DNA of 5,894 nt from Geobacteraceae bacterium (GCA_012797715.1 JAAZOO010000298.1:1-5894), one strand, 5' to 3'. Positions 1 through 5,894 are shown, counted from the first letter of the stretch. The notes: generated by a model from the letters alone, not told the origin. Numbers and translations: made by a program.

Positions 1-621
1 CGTCTTGTCCAGACTCCGGAAGCTCTGGGTCTTGATGAAGGAGAACTCCACCGCCGGCTGCAGCAGCGCCAGGATTACCCCCGTGCCGTAACTTTTTCCG
101 TTTGCATAGAGGTGGGTGGCGACAAATTTGAGGTCGTCTCCCGCCGACCCTCCGATGAAGGTCACGTTGGTCAGATCACCGATCAATTCCATGAGGCCTT
201 CTTCAGCTCCGCTCAGACCGTCGACCAGAATGATACCCACATACTTGGACGGGTCCATCTCGGACATGGGGACTTTGAAGTAGGAGGCGAAGGAATCGAA
301 AGCAGCGCGAATCGCCTTTTCATCACGGGGGTCCTCAACGACCTGGATCTTCGCATCCTTCACTGCCTGGCCGGTGAATGCCATCGCAACCGCCGAACCA
401 TCCAGCATTTTCCCGCACCTGATTTCGCCGGCCGTGGTGCAGCCGAAAACCTGAGCCATGGGAAAGCTGTCCTGCATCTTCTTGCCGACGCTCTGGGGGT
501 CATAGGCGCTGGAAGCGAAAAACAGGACCATCTCCGCATCGAAGAACTCCAGCTGTCCGGCTATATCGGAAACCATCTCATCAACAGTGCCTTTTGTGGA
601 CAAAGCAGTTTTTATCTTCAT
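1..621 (-). CDS. FIST N-terminal domain sensory protein, 3' part missing
   Basis: Open leftward frame running off the left edge; 207 residues are visible, starting MKIKTALSTKG. FIST-family hallmarks are present: GCTTAGEI at residues 60-67, VDGLSGAEE at 133-141, and FIGGSAGDDLKF at 155-166 followed by the LYANGKSYGTGVILALL strand region. FIST domains are known as ligand-sensing modules (proposed small-molecule binding) in bacterial signal transduction, alone or fused to histidine kinase, cyclase or chemotaxis modules. Here nothing precedes FIST_N, and a FIST_C half would be expected beyond the edge. No signal peptide or membrane segment is seen, so it is probably cytoplasmic. The start at 621 is chosen because a purine-rich GGGAGGAGG (628-636, minus strand) lies 6 bases upstream. 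An in-frame ATG two codons earlier (625-627) directly abuts that site and is less likely. The gene lies 36 bases downstream of a small leftward gene, probably in one operon. Family call is firm; ligand and output partner are unknown. Confidence 0.88.
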   Translation of the reverse strand, partial: MKIKTALSTKGTVDEMVSDIAGQLEFFDAEMVLFFASSAYDPQSVGKKMQDSFPMAQVFGCTTAGEIRCGKMLDGSAVAMAFTGQAVKDAKIQVVEDPRDEKAIRAAFDSFASYFKVPMSEMDPSKYVGIILVDGLSGAEEGLMELIGDLTNVTFIGGSAGDDLKFVATHLYANGKSYGTGVILALLQPAVEFSFIKTQSFRSLDKT

Positions 622-657
622 TCTCATCCTCCTCCCGATTGCGTCACGCGGACTGAT

Positions 658-849
658 TTATTTGAGCTCCTGCATCATTTTTTCCAGCTTGCCGATCACT
701 ACGGGATCATCGTCGGACTGAAGAGTGAACTTGGCCGGATTGATGCCCTTGAGGATCAATTTCGTCTTGATGACCCTCTCCAGCATCGGATTATCCTTTG
801 CCCTCTGGTTAATGATGGAATCTATCATCTGCCGAATTTTCCCCGCCAT
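658..849 (-). CDS. small hypothetical protein (63 aa) upstream of the FIST gene
   Basis: A 63-residue frame, MAGKIRQMIDSII... ending KLEKMMQELK, with stop TAA at 658-660. I do not recognise a named family. The protein is charged, with an N-terminal amphipathic helix (residues about 2-33), a turn (GINPAKF), an acidic SDDDP stretch and a second helix at the C-terminus. It has no cysteines, no signal peptide and no membrane segment, so a small cytoplasmic helical protein is likely. A near-perfect Shine-Dalgarno AGGAGGTG (857-864, minus strand) lies 7 bases before the ATG at 849. A GTG three codons upstream (856-858) would overlap that site and is therefore not the likely start. It is followed after 36 bases by the FIST gene on the same strand, so the two are probably co-transcribed. 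A partner or regulator role is possible but unsupported. Real-gene status rests on the strong ribosome site and the operon-like placement. Confidence 0.75.
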   Translation of the reverse strand: MAGKIRQMIDSIINQRAKDNPMLERVIKTKLILKGINPAKFTLQSDDDPVVIGKLEKMMQELK

Positions 850-856
850 GCCGCCC

Positions 857-864
857 ACCTCCTG
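857..864 (-). promoter_or_regulatory. strong ribosome binding site that decides the start of the 63-aa gene
   Basis: The minus strand reads AGGAGGTG, an almost full anti-16S match, 7 bases before the ATG at 849. It overlaps the alternative GTG at 856-858, which argues for the ATG. Confidence 0.8.
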
Positions 865-1024
865 ATTAAATTTTTCCCCTCGCGCGCACCCTAAGCACGG
901 GGCCCACCGATTCCGCCGCCCACAGCGTTTCCCGCACCGTTCCTGCGGTGATGATGGGACCCGAACAGCATGTGACGTATATAATTTATGCGCATTATAG
1001 TGTCTTTGTTACTAAATTGCCTAC

Positions 1025-1054
1025 TATATACATCTCTGTGCGATTCTATGTCAA
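1025..1054 (-). promoter_or_regulatory. candidate sigma70 promoter for the small gene/FIST operon
   Basis: On the minus strand a perfect -35 TTGACA (1049-1054) is followed after 18 bases by TATATA (1025-1030) in an AT-rich island. A second possibility is a perfect TATAAT (994-999, minus) without a good -35. Either would give a leader of roughly 140-170 bases before the 63-aa gene. The call rests on matches to consensus only. Confidence 0.45.
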
Positions 1055-1064
1055 CAAATTAAAA

Positions 1065-1073
1065 TGCTATTTT
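1065..1073 (+). promoter_or_regulatory. weak extended -10 element facing the structured segment
   Basis: The plus strand reads TGCTATTTT, an extended -10 form (TG-n-TATTTT), with no good -35 at 15-18 bases. If active, transcription would begin near 1080 and cross the inverted-repeat segment at 1104-1350. Speculative; listed because it is the only rightward promoter candidate that would transcribe that segment. Confidence 0.18.
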
Positions 1074-1103
1074 ACTGGCAAGAAACCTTTATTTTTCAAT
1101 GGG

Positions 1104-1350
1104 GTTTGGGCGGATAGGGGCAGACGGCCGGAGGAGCGCCCGGGTTTCAAGCAGGGGTCACTCCATGCATGGGATGCAGCGGGAGAAAGGGTGGACGGAA
1201 AGCCGTTGTGAATCCGGCTGGTTCGGGTACCGTTTCCGTGATGGTGACGGAAGATTGGATGCGTCCGCTCGCGAAAGGGCGCCGTACCGGACGTGTGGTC
1301 CGGCCGTCACCAGAGAGGGAATGACCCGGGATTTCGTCACCCCCTCATTC
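1104..1350 (+). other. inverted-repeat-rich segment, candidate structured RNA
   Basis: Pairings read directly from the sequence: GGGCG 1108-1112 with CGCCC 1137-1141; CTCC 1161-1164 with GGAG 1182-1185 enclosing TGCAT 1166-1170 with ATGCA 1174-1178; ACGGAAA 1195-1201 with TTTCCGT 1233-1239 enclosing GCCG 1202-1205 with CGGC 1215-1218; GGTGACGG 1243-1250 with CCGTCACC 1304-1311 enclosing CGCTC 1266-1270 with GGGCG 1277-1281 (GCGAAA loop) and CCGGAC 1287-1292 with GTCCGG 1298-1303; GAATGA 1319-1324 with TCATTC 1345-1350. Several strands have two possible partners. I compared it by eye with c-di-GMP (GEMM), cobalamin, TPP, glycine, fluoride and Moco riboswitches, RNase P, SRP RNA, tmRNA and group II domain V, and saw no match. 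Strand is assumed; inverted repeats fold on both. In GC-rich DNA some of these stems are expected by chance. Confidence 0.3.
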
Positions 1351-1378
1351 AGCACATATTTAGTAAAAATAAATATAT

Positions 1379-1406
1379 TTGCTTGCATCTCGGGATATGC
1401 TACATT
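1379..1406 (+). promoter_or_regulatory. candidate sigma70 promoter for the dikinase-like gene
   Basis: TTGCTT (1379-1384), a 16-base spacer, then TACATT (1401-1406) preceded by TGC (1398-1400), which forms an extended -10. An A/T-rich tract (1356-1380), resembling an UP element, sits immediately upstream and includes the palindrome AAATATATTT (1371-1380). Predicted transcription start is near 1413, giving a leader of about 100 bases before the ATG at 1515. Consensus match only. Confidence 0.45.
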
Positions 1407-1514
1407 TTTCCCGGTATGCACGCTGCATTCACGCCCTCCGTTCCGGCGCACACGCCTTTTTCCTCCAGCCGGCCCCGGAAAACAATCCCCGATTGCCGGC
1501 AACAGGTTTCATGA

Positions 1515-4500
1515 ATGAAAAAATTCGTCTCCAAGGCTCTGGAAGTCAACCTGGCCGCAACCCGCGGCAAGATAGAGATCCCGCCGGAACACCAGTGGTT
1601 TTTCTCCCTTTCCCGCTCCCACTTCGGAATCCACAAACGGACCGAGGAATTCTTGGCGGAATTCCACCACCCCTACATCAACCCCGAACTGGTGGTGGAT
1701 CTGCTGCGAAAGCTCTCCCTGGACGATCTCTGGTTCTACCTCTCCCTCCCGGACCATGAAAAGGCCCTGGCCATGATCCTGGAGATGTTCGGCTCCCTGC
1801 TGCGGCTCCCCCTTCCGGACCAGCAGCAGGAAAGGGCATTCCAGACCCTCCTTGAATTCGCGGACTCCCTTGTCCGGCAGAAAAAGGTGTCGCGGGATAC
1901 CATGGACAGGGTAGTTTCCCTGCTCCGGGACGTCCTCCCCATCAGCGGGCATGTCATGGTCCGCTCCTCCGGTTTCATGAAAGAACGAATCCGGCGCCTG
2001 GCCGAAGACCCCCGCTACGCCGATCTGGCCCTCGGCATGCTGCGGCAGGCCCTTGCAAGCAACATCGACTTCTGGGAAAAGAGTTCCTCCTTCGAATCAT
2101 GGCTGGCGAACAAGAAGTCGCTGTTCCACTCCGACATGGGCGACAGGATAGCCCATATCGGCAGGCCTTTCTTTTCCGACCTGCGAAGGCAGCTTGCGGA
2201 GGCGAAGACGTGGAAGGAACTCCGGCTGATCCCCGATTTCGGGGGGATCGCCAACCGTTTCCGCAGTTGCATGGACGAGGAAGAACCCGCGCTCGACCGG
2301 ATATACTACCTCTTCTACCTCCTCAGCCTTCCCGGCATGGCCCACCTGAAGGATCACCTTCTCTGGGACCTGAACCGCATGCTCCGCATAGTGAAGACCG
2401 CATGCGGAGAAAAGGAGATGCTCACGTTTCTGGAGAGGATTTTCCACCTCTTCGAAACCCAGAAGGGAGGGCACATGGGAACCCTTCTGGATTGCATCCT
2501 GACACTCGGCAAGGAAGTGATAGACCTGGGCAACCCGGCCGTCATCAATCGTTTCGTGGACCGGCTGATCCTGTGCGGCTTCGTGCCGGGAAACGTTTTC
2601 GGCATCAATCAGGACTGGCAGGTCTGTATCGACAAGAATCACATCAAGAACATCCGTGTCTGGATGGAGTTGATCGAATGCAGTCCGAGCAGGATGCTCA
2701 AGCTCCACTCGGCCCTGATTGTCAACCTACGGGTCCGCGGCATCTTCATATCGGATACCGACCTGTTCCAGCGGGACATCACCAGACTCCTCAACTCGGA
2801 CATCGAGCCCATCTACAAGATGGTCAAGCAGCTGGCACGCATTTTCCCCGTCTACTTCAACGAGATAGGGGCGGAAGGGGAACTGCGGGACATCACTACC
2901 AAGATGGACGAGGTCTCTTTCCGCCAGGATCGGCTGATCCATTTTCTCCGCAAGCAGGTGCATACGGAGAGCAACAACACCCACCTGGAGCTTGCCCGGA
3001 GGATTATCCGGTTCTGGTACGATGGGAACACGGAACCGTTGCGGGACATCGTCCCCCCGGACGTCTTCCTTTCCCTCCGCACCTCCGGGGAGTGGTTCGA
3101 ACCGGTACACGCCATCGTTACCTCCCTGTGCGAGGCCCACGGGTTGACTCCGGAAGAGGTTCTGGAAAGCGAAGACCTCAACCCGGCAAAGCAGGTGAAG
3201 GGATACCCCAAGCGGGACCAGGTGCGCGTCAAGGGACTGCTGGATATCTACAAGCTCCTGAAGACGAAGTACACCCTGGATTTCCACCACATCATCCCGG
3301 TCATGAAACAGCTCCACATCTTTCCGGACGAGGAAATCGAGGACTTCGGCAAGCAGCTGGAGGGTAACAATACCGAGGCGGCCCTGCGGCGGGTGTACTA
3401 TTTCATGGAGCGGCTGCGGGACATCATCCTGGATCCGCAAAAATCAGAGGCCTGCGAAGACATCTACCACAAGCGGCACATCGCGGCCGGGATTCCCTCC
3501 ATGTACGGCAAGTACCACGAGCCCAAGTTCGAGGCCCTCGGCCTGACCTTCCGGTTGGAACGCCTGGCGGTGGCCCTGATGGCGAAGCTCATCGGCCAGA
3601 TCAACATGAACTACATCACCGCCAAGTCCCTGCGGAAGATCGCCCGCATCATCGAGCTGTTCCGCCACGGCCTCCAGCTGGACGGCATCACCAATCAGGG
3701 GCTCGATTCGAACCTGAAGATGTTCCAGTACAGCCTCACCTCGGCCAGCTTCACCCTGGACCAGTTCGTCAACCTGTTCCAGTTCATGGCCCAGAACATC
3801 CGGGAGATTATCCATGAATACTTCCTGCGCAACTTCGACAACCCCCTCAAGATTGTGGCGCAGCAGCAGATTCGCCAGTCACGGCCGACGGGAGAGATTG
3901 ACCTTCAGGAGGTGCACAGGATATCGGAAAAGTTTTACCGGGAAGTCCTGTCGTCGGCGTTCCTCGTCCAGCAGCTGGACAATTTCATCTCCGACGTGCT
4001 CAACACCCTTCGCACCATGGTGGAAAGCCTGACGCCCGACGTCTTGCGCAATATCATGAGCTTCGACCCCGACCTGATCATCAGCCCCATCTACCGCAGC
4101 ACCCCGGAGATGGACAACCAGATTTTCCTCGGCGCCAAGGCGTACTTCCTGAAGCAGCTCTATGCCGGAGACTTCCCTATCCCCCCCGGATTCGTCCTCA
4201 CCACGGAACTGTTCCGGCACCGCCGGGCCATCCAGCAGCACCCGGAACTGACGGCCGAGATAGAGGACCTCGTCAGGCAGAAACTAATGGAACTGGAAAC
4301 GATTACCGGCAAGAGGCTGGGCGATCCGGAGAACCCGCTCCTCTTTTCCGTCCGCTCCGGCACCGCCATTTCCATGCCGGGCGCCATGGACACCTACCTC
4401 AACGTGGGAATGAACGATCGGGTGGCGGAGGGGCTGAGCCGCAAGCCGAACATGGGATGGACGGCCTGGGACTGCTACCGGCGGTTCCTCCAGGGGTGGG

Positions 4501-5594
4501 GAATGGCCCACGGCATCCCCCGCGATGAGTTCGACCGGCGCATGTCCCACTTCAAGCACCTGTACCAGGTGGCCCGCAAAGTGCAGTTTTCGGAGGCACA
4601 GATGCGGGAGCTCACCTTTTCCTACCGGGACCTGCTCAAAGAACACCATGTGCCGGTGGAGCAGGATCCGTTCCGTCAGATCATGCAGGCCATCCTGTCA
4701 ACCATGGATTCCTGGTACACCGAGCGCGCCAGGACCTACCGCCGCCACCTGCAGATCGCCGAAGAATGGGGGACCGCGGTTATCGTGCAACAGATGGTGC
4801 TGGGGAACCTGGGCGCCGATTCCGGGACCGGCGTGGTCTTCACCCGCGACCCCCTGGAGGACAAGCCGGGCGTCAGCCTCTACGGTGACTTCACCCTGTT
4901 CAGCCAGGGAGAGGACGTGGTTTCCGGCTTGGTGCACACCCTCCCCATCTCGGAAAGGCAGCGCAAGAAAATCCCCGGCAACATCAGGATATCCCTGGAA
5001 AAGGATTTTCCCGAAGTCTACGGGGAGCTTCTCCACCGCTCGAAGCTGCTCGTCGAATCTTTCGGCTTCAACCACCAGGAGCTGGAGTTCACCTTCGAAT
5101 CCCCCCGCAAGGAGGACTTCTACATCCTCCAGACGCGGGACTACACCACCAGCGAGCCGGAAAAGCTTTGCGTCTTCGCCACGGACCAGAAATCCATGCA
5201 GTTTCTCGGCTCCGGCATCGGTATCGGCGGCGGGGCGATGAACGGGGTTCTCGTCTTCGACCGGGAAGACCTGGCGAACGCTGCCACCACATTTCCCGGC
5301 AAAAAGAAGATCCTGGTGCGGCCCGACACGGTACCCGACGACATCGACATGCTCTTCGAATGCGACGGCCTCCTCACGGCGCGGGGAGGGGCCACCTCCC
5401 ATGCAGCGGTCACCGCGGCCCGCCTGGGGAAAATCTGCATCGTCAACTGCAAGGTCCTCCAGGTGGCGGAAACGGAAAAAAGGTGTTTCATCAACGACAC
5501 GGAACTGCGCCTGGGAGACGAGATAGCCATCGACGGCAGGCTGGGCACCATCTATCGCGGCAATTATCCGGTTGAATACACCGAGGGCTACTGA
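1515..5594 (+). CDS. PPDK-like PEP/pyruvate-binding domain protein with a large unknown N-terminal region, no TIM barrel
   Basis: A 1359-residue protein. Residues 1 to about 860 are mostly helical, soluble and not recognised; a striking segment is KRHIAAGIPSMYGKYHEPKF (653-672). Residues about 865-1215 are a PPDK-type ATP-grasp domain: the GAK lysine (K875), PIPPGF, SVRSG (945-949) leading into SMPGAMDT, GTGVVFTRDP (1104-1113), QGEDVVSG (1131-1138), ELEF (1189-1192) and LQTR (1205-1208). These map onto the ATP-binding Lys, Arg, acidic pair, Gln and Arg of Clostridium symbiosum PPDK (K22, R92, D321, E323, Q335, R337). Residues about 1225-1352 are the phosphohistidine domain, with TARGGATSHAAV carrying the catalytic His at 1296. 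In PPDK a PEP/pyruvate TIM barrel follows; here the protein ends. It should therefore autophosphorylate from ATP, but the phosphate acceptor is unknown; the N-terminal region is the obvious candidate. No signal peptide or membrane segment is seen. An in-frame TGA (1512-1514) directly precedes the ATG, fixing the upstream limit; the ribosome site is weak (CAGG near 1503-1506). A GAPDH-like gene follows after 46 bases. Domain call is firm; reaction unknown. Confidence 0.93.
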   Translation: MKKFVSKALEVNLAATRGKIEIPPEHQWFFSLSRSHFGIHKRTEEFLAEFHHPYINPELVVDLLRKLSLDDLWFYLSLPDHEKALAMILEMFGSLLRLPLPDQQQERAFQTLLEFADSLVRQKKVSRDTMDRVVSLLRDVLPISGHVMVRSSGFMKERIRRLAEDPRYADLALGMLRQALASNIDFWEKSSSFESWLANKKSLFHSDMGDRIAHIGRPFFSDLRRQLAEAKTWKELRLIPDFGGIANRFRSCMDEEEPALDRIYYLFYLLSLPGMAHLKDHLLWDLNRMLRIVKTACGEKEMLTFLERIFHLFETQKGGHMGTLLDCILTLGKEVIDLGNPAVINRFVDRLILCGFVPGNVFGINQDWQVCIDKNHIKNIRVWMELIECSPSRMLKLHSALIVNLRVRGIFISDTDLFQRDITRLLNSDIEPIYKMVKQLARIFPVYFNEIGAEGELRDITTKMDEVSFRQDRLIHFLRKQVHTESNNTHLELARRIIRFWYDGNTEPLRDIVPPDVFLSLRTSGEWFEPVHAIVTSLCEAHGLTPEEVLESEDLNPAKQVKGYPKRDQVRVKGLLDIYKLLKTKYTLDFHHIIPVMKQLHIFPDEEIEDFGKQLEGNNTEAALRRVYYFMERLRDIILDPQKSEACEDIYHKRHIAAGIPSMYGKYHEPKFEALGLTFRLERLAVALMAKLIGQINMNYITAKSLRKIARIIELFRHGLQLDGITNQGLDSNLKMFQYSLTSASFTLDQFVNLFQFMAQNIREIIHEYFLRNFDNPLKIVAQQQIRQSRPTGEIDLQEVHRISEKFYREVLSSAFLVQQLDNFISDVLNTLRTMVESLTPDVLRNIMSFDPDLIISPIYRSTPEMDNQIFLGAKAYFLKQLYAGDFPIPPGFVLTTELFRHRRAIQQHPELTAEIEDLVRQKLMELETITGKRLGDPENPLLFSVRSGTAISMPGAMDTYLNVGMNDRVAEGLSRKPNMGWTAWDCYRRFLQGWGMAHGIPRDEFDRRMSHFKHLYQVARKVQFSEAQMRELTFSYRDLLKEHHVPVEQDPFRQIMQAILSTMDSWYTERARTYRRHLQIAEEWGTAVIVQQMVLGNLGADSGTGVVFTRDPLEDKPGVSLYGDFTLFSQGEDVVSGLVHTLPISERQRKKIPGNIRISLEKDFPEVYGELLHRSKLLVESFGFNHQELEFTFESPRKEDFYILQTRDYTTSEPEKLCVFATDQKSMQFLGSGIGIGGGAMNGVLVFDREDLANAATTFPGKKKILVRPDTVPDDIDMLFECDGLLTARGGATSHAAVTAARLGKICIVNCKVLQVAETEKRCFINDTELRLGDEIAIDGRLGTIYRGNYPVEYTEGY

Positions 5595-5627
5595 CGCTCT
5601 CGGAGGAAAAGCCGGAATTCATGACAT

Positions 5628-5634
5628 AAGGAGG
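5628..5634 (+). promoter_or_regulatory. strong ribosome binding site of the GAPDH-like gene
   Basis: AAGGAGG ends 6 bases before the ATG at 5641. It is much stronger than the site of the preceding gene, so the downstream gene may be translated more efficiently from a shared message. No promoter or terminator is visible in the 46-base gap. Confidence 0.8.
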
Positions 5635-5640
5635 GCACCA

Positions 5641-5894
5641 ATGAGTGCAGGCGACAAAACATCACATCCTCTGGGCATCAACGGACTGGGACGCATCGGC
5701 AAGCTGACCTTGTGGAACCATCGCCACACCGGGTATTTCAACAGGATTATCGTCAATACCGGACGGGAGGTGGGCCGAAGCCTGGACGATCTCATCCAGG
5801 TTATCGAGACCGACTCGACCTACGGGCCTCTCGGCAAGTTCCTCTACGGTTACGGCGGCAGGTGCGACATCAAGGTCCTTGACGCCGACAAGGC
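5641..5894 (+). CDS. glyceraldehyde-3-phosphate dehydrogenase-like protein, N-terminal part only
   Basis: The frame is open to the right edge, with 84 complete codons visible. The N-terminus carries the dinucleotide-binding fingerprint GINGLGRIG (residues 12-20; Gly 15, 17, 20), matching the GINGFGRIGR start of GAPDH, and DSTYG (58-62), matching the DS(V/T)HG motif after the second strand. GAPDH oxidises glyceraldehyde 3-phosphate to 1,3-bisphosphoglycerate with NAD(P). The visible part is divergent: where GAPDH has Val/Ile-Asn-Asp, the Asp contacting the adenosine ribose, this protein has V38-N39-T40 followed by GREVGR. The catalytic Cys and the rest of the protein lie outside the window, so enzymatic status cannot be judged. 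It lies 46 bases behind the dikinase-like gene and is probably co-transcribed. It could be an NADP-preferring form, a paralogue with another aldehyde substrate, or a non-catalytic GAPDH-fold protein. The family call is reliable; the specific function is not. Confidence 0.82.
   Translation, partial: MSAGDKTSHPLGINGLGRIGKLTLWNHRHTGYFNRIIVNTGREVGRSLDDLIQVIETDSTYGPLGKFLYGYGGRCDIKVLDADK

Larger units (their letters stand above)
850..1514. other. divergent intergenic region, 665 bases
   Basis: It lies between the leftward small gene/FIST pair and the rightward dikinase-like gene. I see no convincing coding region: frames here have no ribosome site, low-complexity Arg/Ser/Pro-rich translations and no recognisable family. 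It has three zones. Positions 850-960 are GC-rich leader sequence for the leftward genes, with a small hairpin (CCGCA at 932-936 with TGCGG at 944-948; alternative CACCG 935-939 with CGGTG 946-950). Positions about 970-1100 are AT-rich, with several promoter-like hexamers and the palindrome ATGCGCAT (987-994). Positions about 1104-1350 are GC-rich and dense in inverted repeats. A second AT-rich patch (1356-1380) contains the 10-base palindrome AAATATATTT (1371-1380), just before the likely rightward promoter. No T-run terminator was found. Confidence 0.7.

Noticed and set aside
112..894. Rightward open frame of 260 codons over the FIST and small-gene region
   Set aside because: Antisense to a leftward frame with FIST motifs and good ribosome sites; its own translation resembles nothing known.
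1076..1092. Possible sigma54 promoter starting TGGCAAG
   Set aside because: The -24-like half has no matching -12 GC element (the sequence there is CTTTA), so the pattern fails.
1287..1303. CCGGAC/GTCCGG hairpin as a rho-independent terminator
   Set aside because: No T-run follows and no gene ends nearby on either strand.
1261..1311. Possible GEMM (c-di-GMP) riboswitch or group II intron domain V, suggested by the GCGAAAG loop and the CCGGAC hairpin
   Set aside because: The conserved GEMM core and the domain V catalytic triad/bulge arrangement are not present; only generic hairpins are seen.
1158..1502. Leftward 114-codon frame in the intergenic region
   Set aside because: Composition and lack of a ribosome site do not support a gene; it crosses the inverted repeats and the predicted promoter.
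1379..1759. Frame overlapping the start of the dikinase-like gene, including the ATG at 1511
   Set aside because: Overlaps the real N-terminus out of frame, low-complexity Pro/Arg-rich translation, and no ribosome site.
2099..3367. Long open frame (422 residues) in another frame inside the dikinase-like gene, and similar long frames on the opposite strand
   Set aside because: Shadows of a GC-rich gene with strong third-position bias: Pro/Gly/Arg/His-rich translations, no ribosome sites, no family resemblance, wholly inside a gene with clear domain motifs.

Overview
The window looks like chromosome of a GC-rich Gram-negative bacterium. The protein style and the gene pairing suggest a Geobacter/Desulfuromonadales-like (Desulfobacterota) source. 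That placement rests on recalled family resemblance, not on a search. There is no sign of a mobile element, CRISPR array, tRNA or rRNA.

Layout. Positions 1-849 hold two leftward genes. One encodes a FIST-domain sensory protein (N-terminal 207 residues; its 3' end lies beyond the left edge). Just upstream of it is a small 63-residue hypothetical protein, and the two probably form one transcript. Positions 850-1514 are a long divergent intergenic region. It has an AT-rich island (about 970-1100) with likely leftward promoter elements, a GC-rich segment with many inverted repeats and alternative pairings (about 1104-1350), and a second AT-rich patch leading into a likely rightward promoter (1379-1406).

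Positions 1515-5594 encode a 1359-residue protein that dominates the window. Its last ~500 residues are a clear pyruvate phosphate dikinase (PPDK)-type ATP-grasp domain followed by the swivelling phosphohistidine domain, with the catalytic His at residue 1296. The chain stops where PPDK would begin its PEP/pyruvate TIM barrel. The first ~860 residues are a large, mostly helical region I do not recognise. Starting 46 bases downstream, behind a strong ribosome binding site, is the beginning of a glyceraldehyde-3-phosphate dehydrogenase (GAPDH)-like gene cut by the right edge. Its NAD-binding start is recognisable, but the usual adenosine-ribose-binding Asp is replaced.

The most interesting feature is this two-gene unit: a dikinase-like phosphotransferase without the usual acceptor domain, carrying a huge unknown N-terminal region, next to a divergent GAPDH-like protein. 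Together they hint at an uncharacterised activity or regulatory module around the PEP/pyruvate/triose-phosphate node. That functional link is inference from adjacency.
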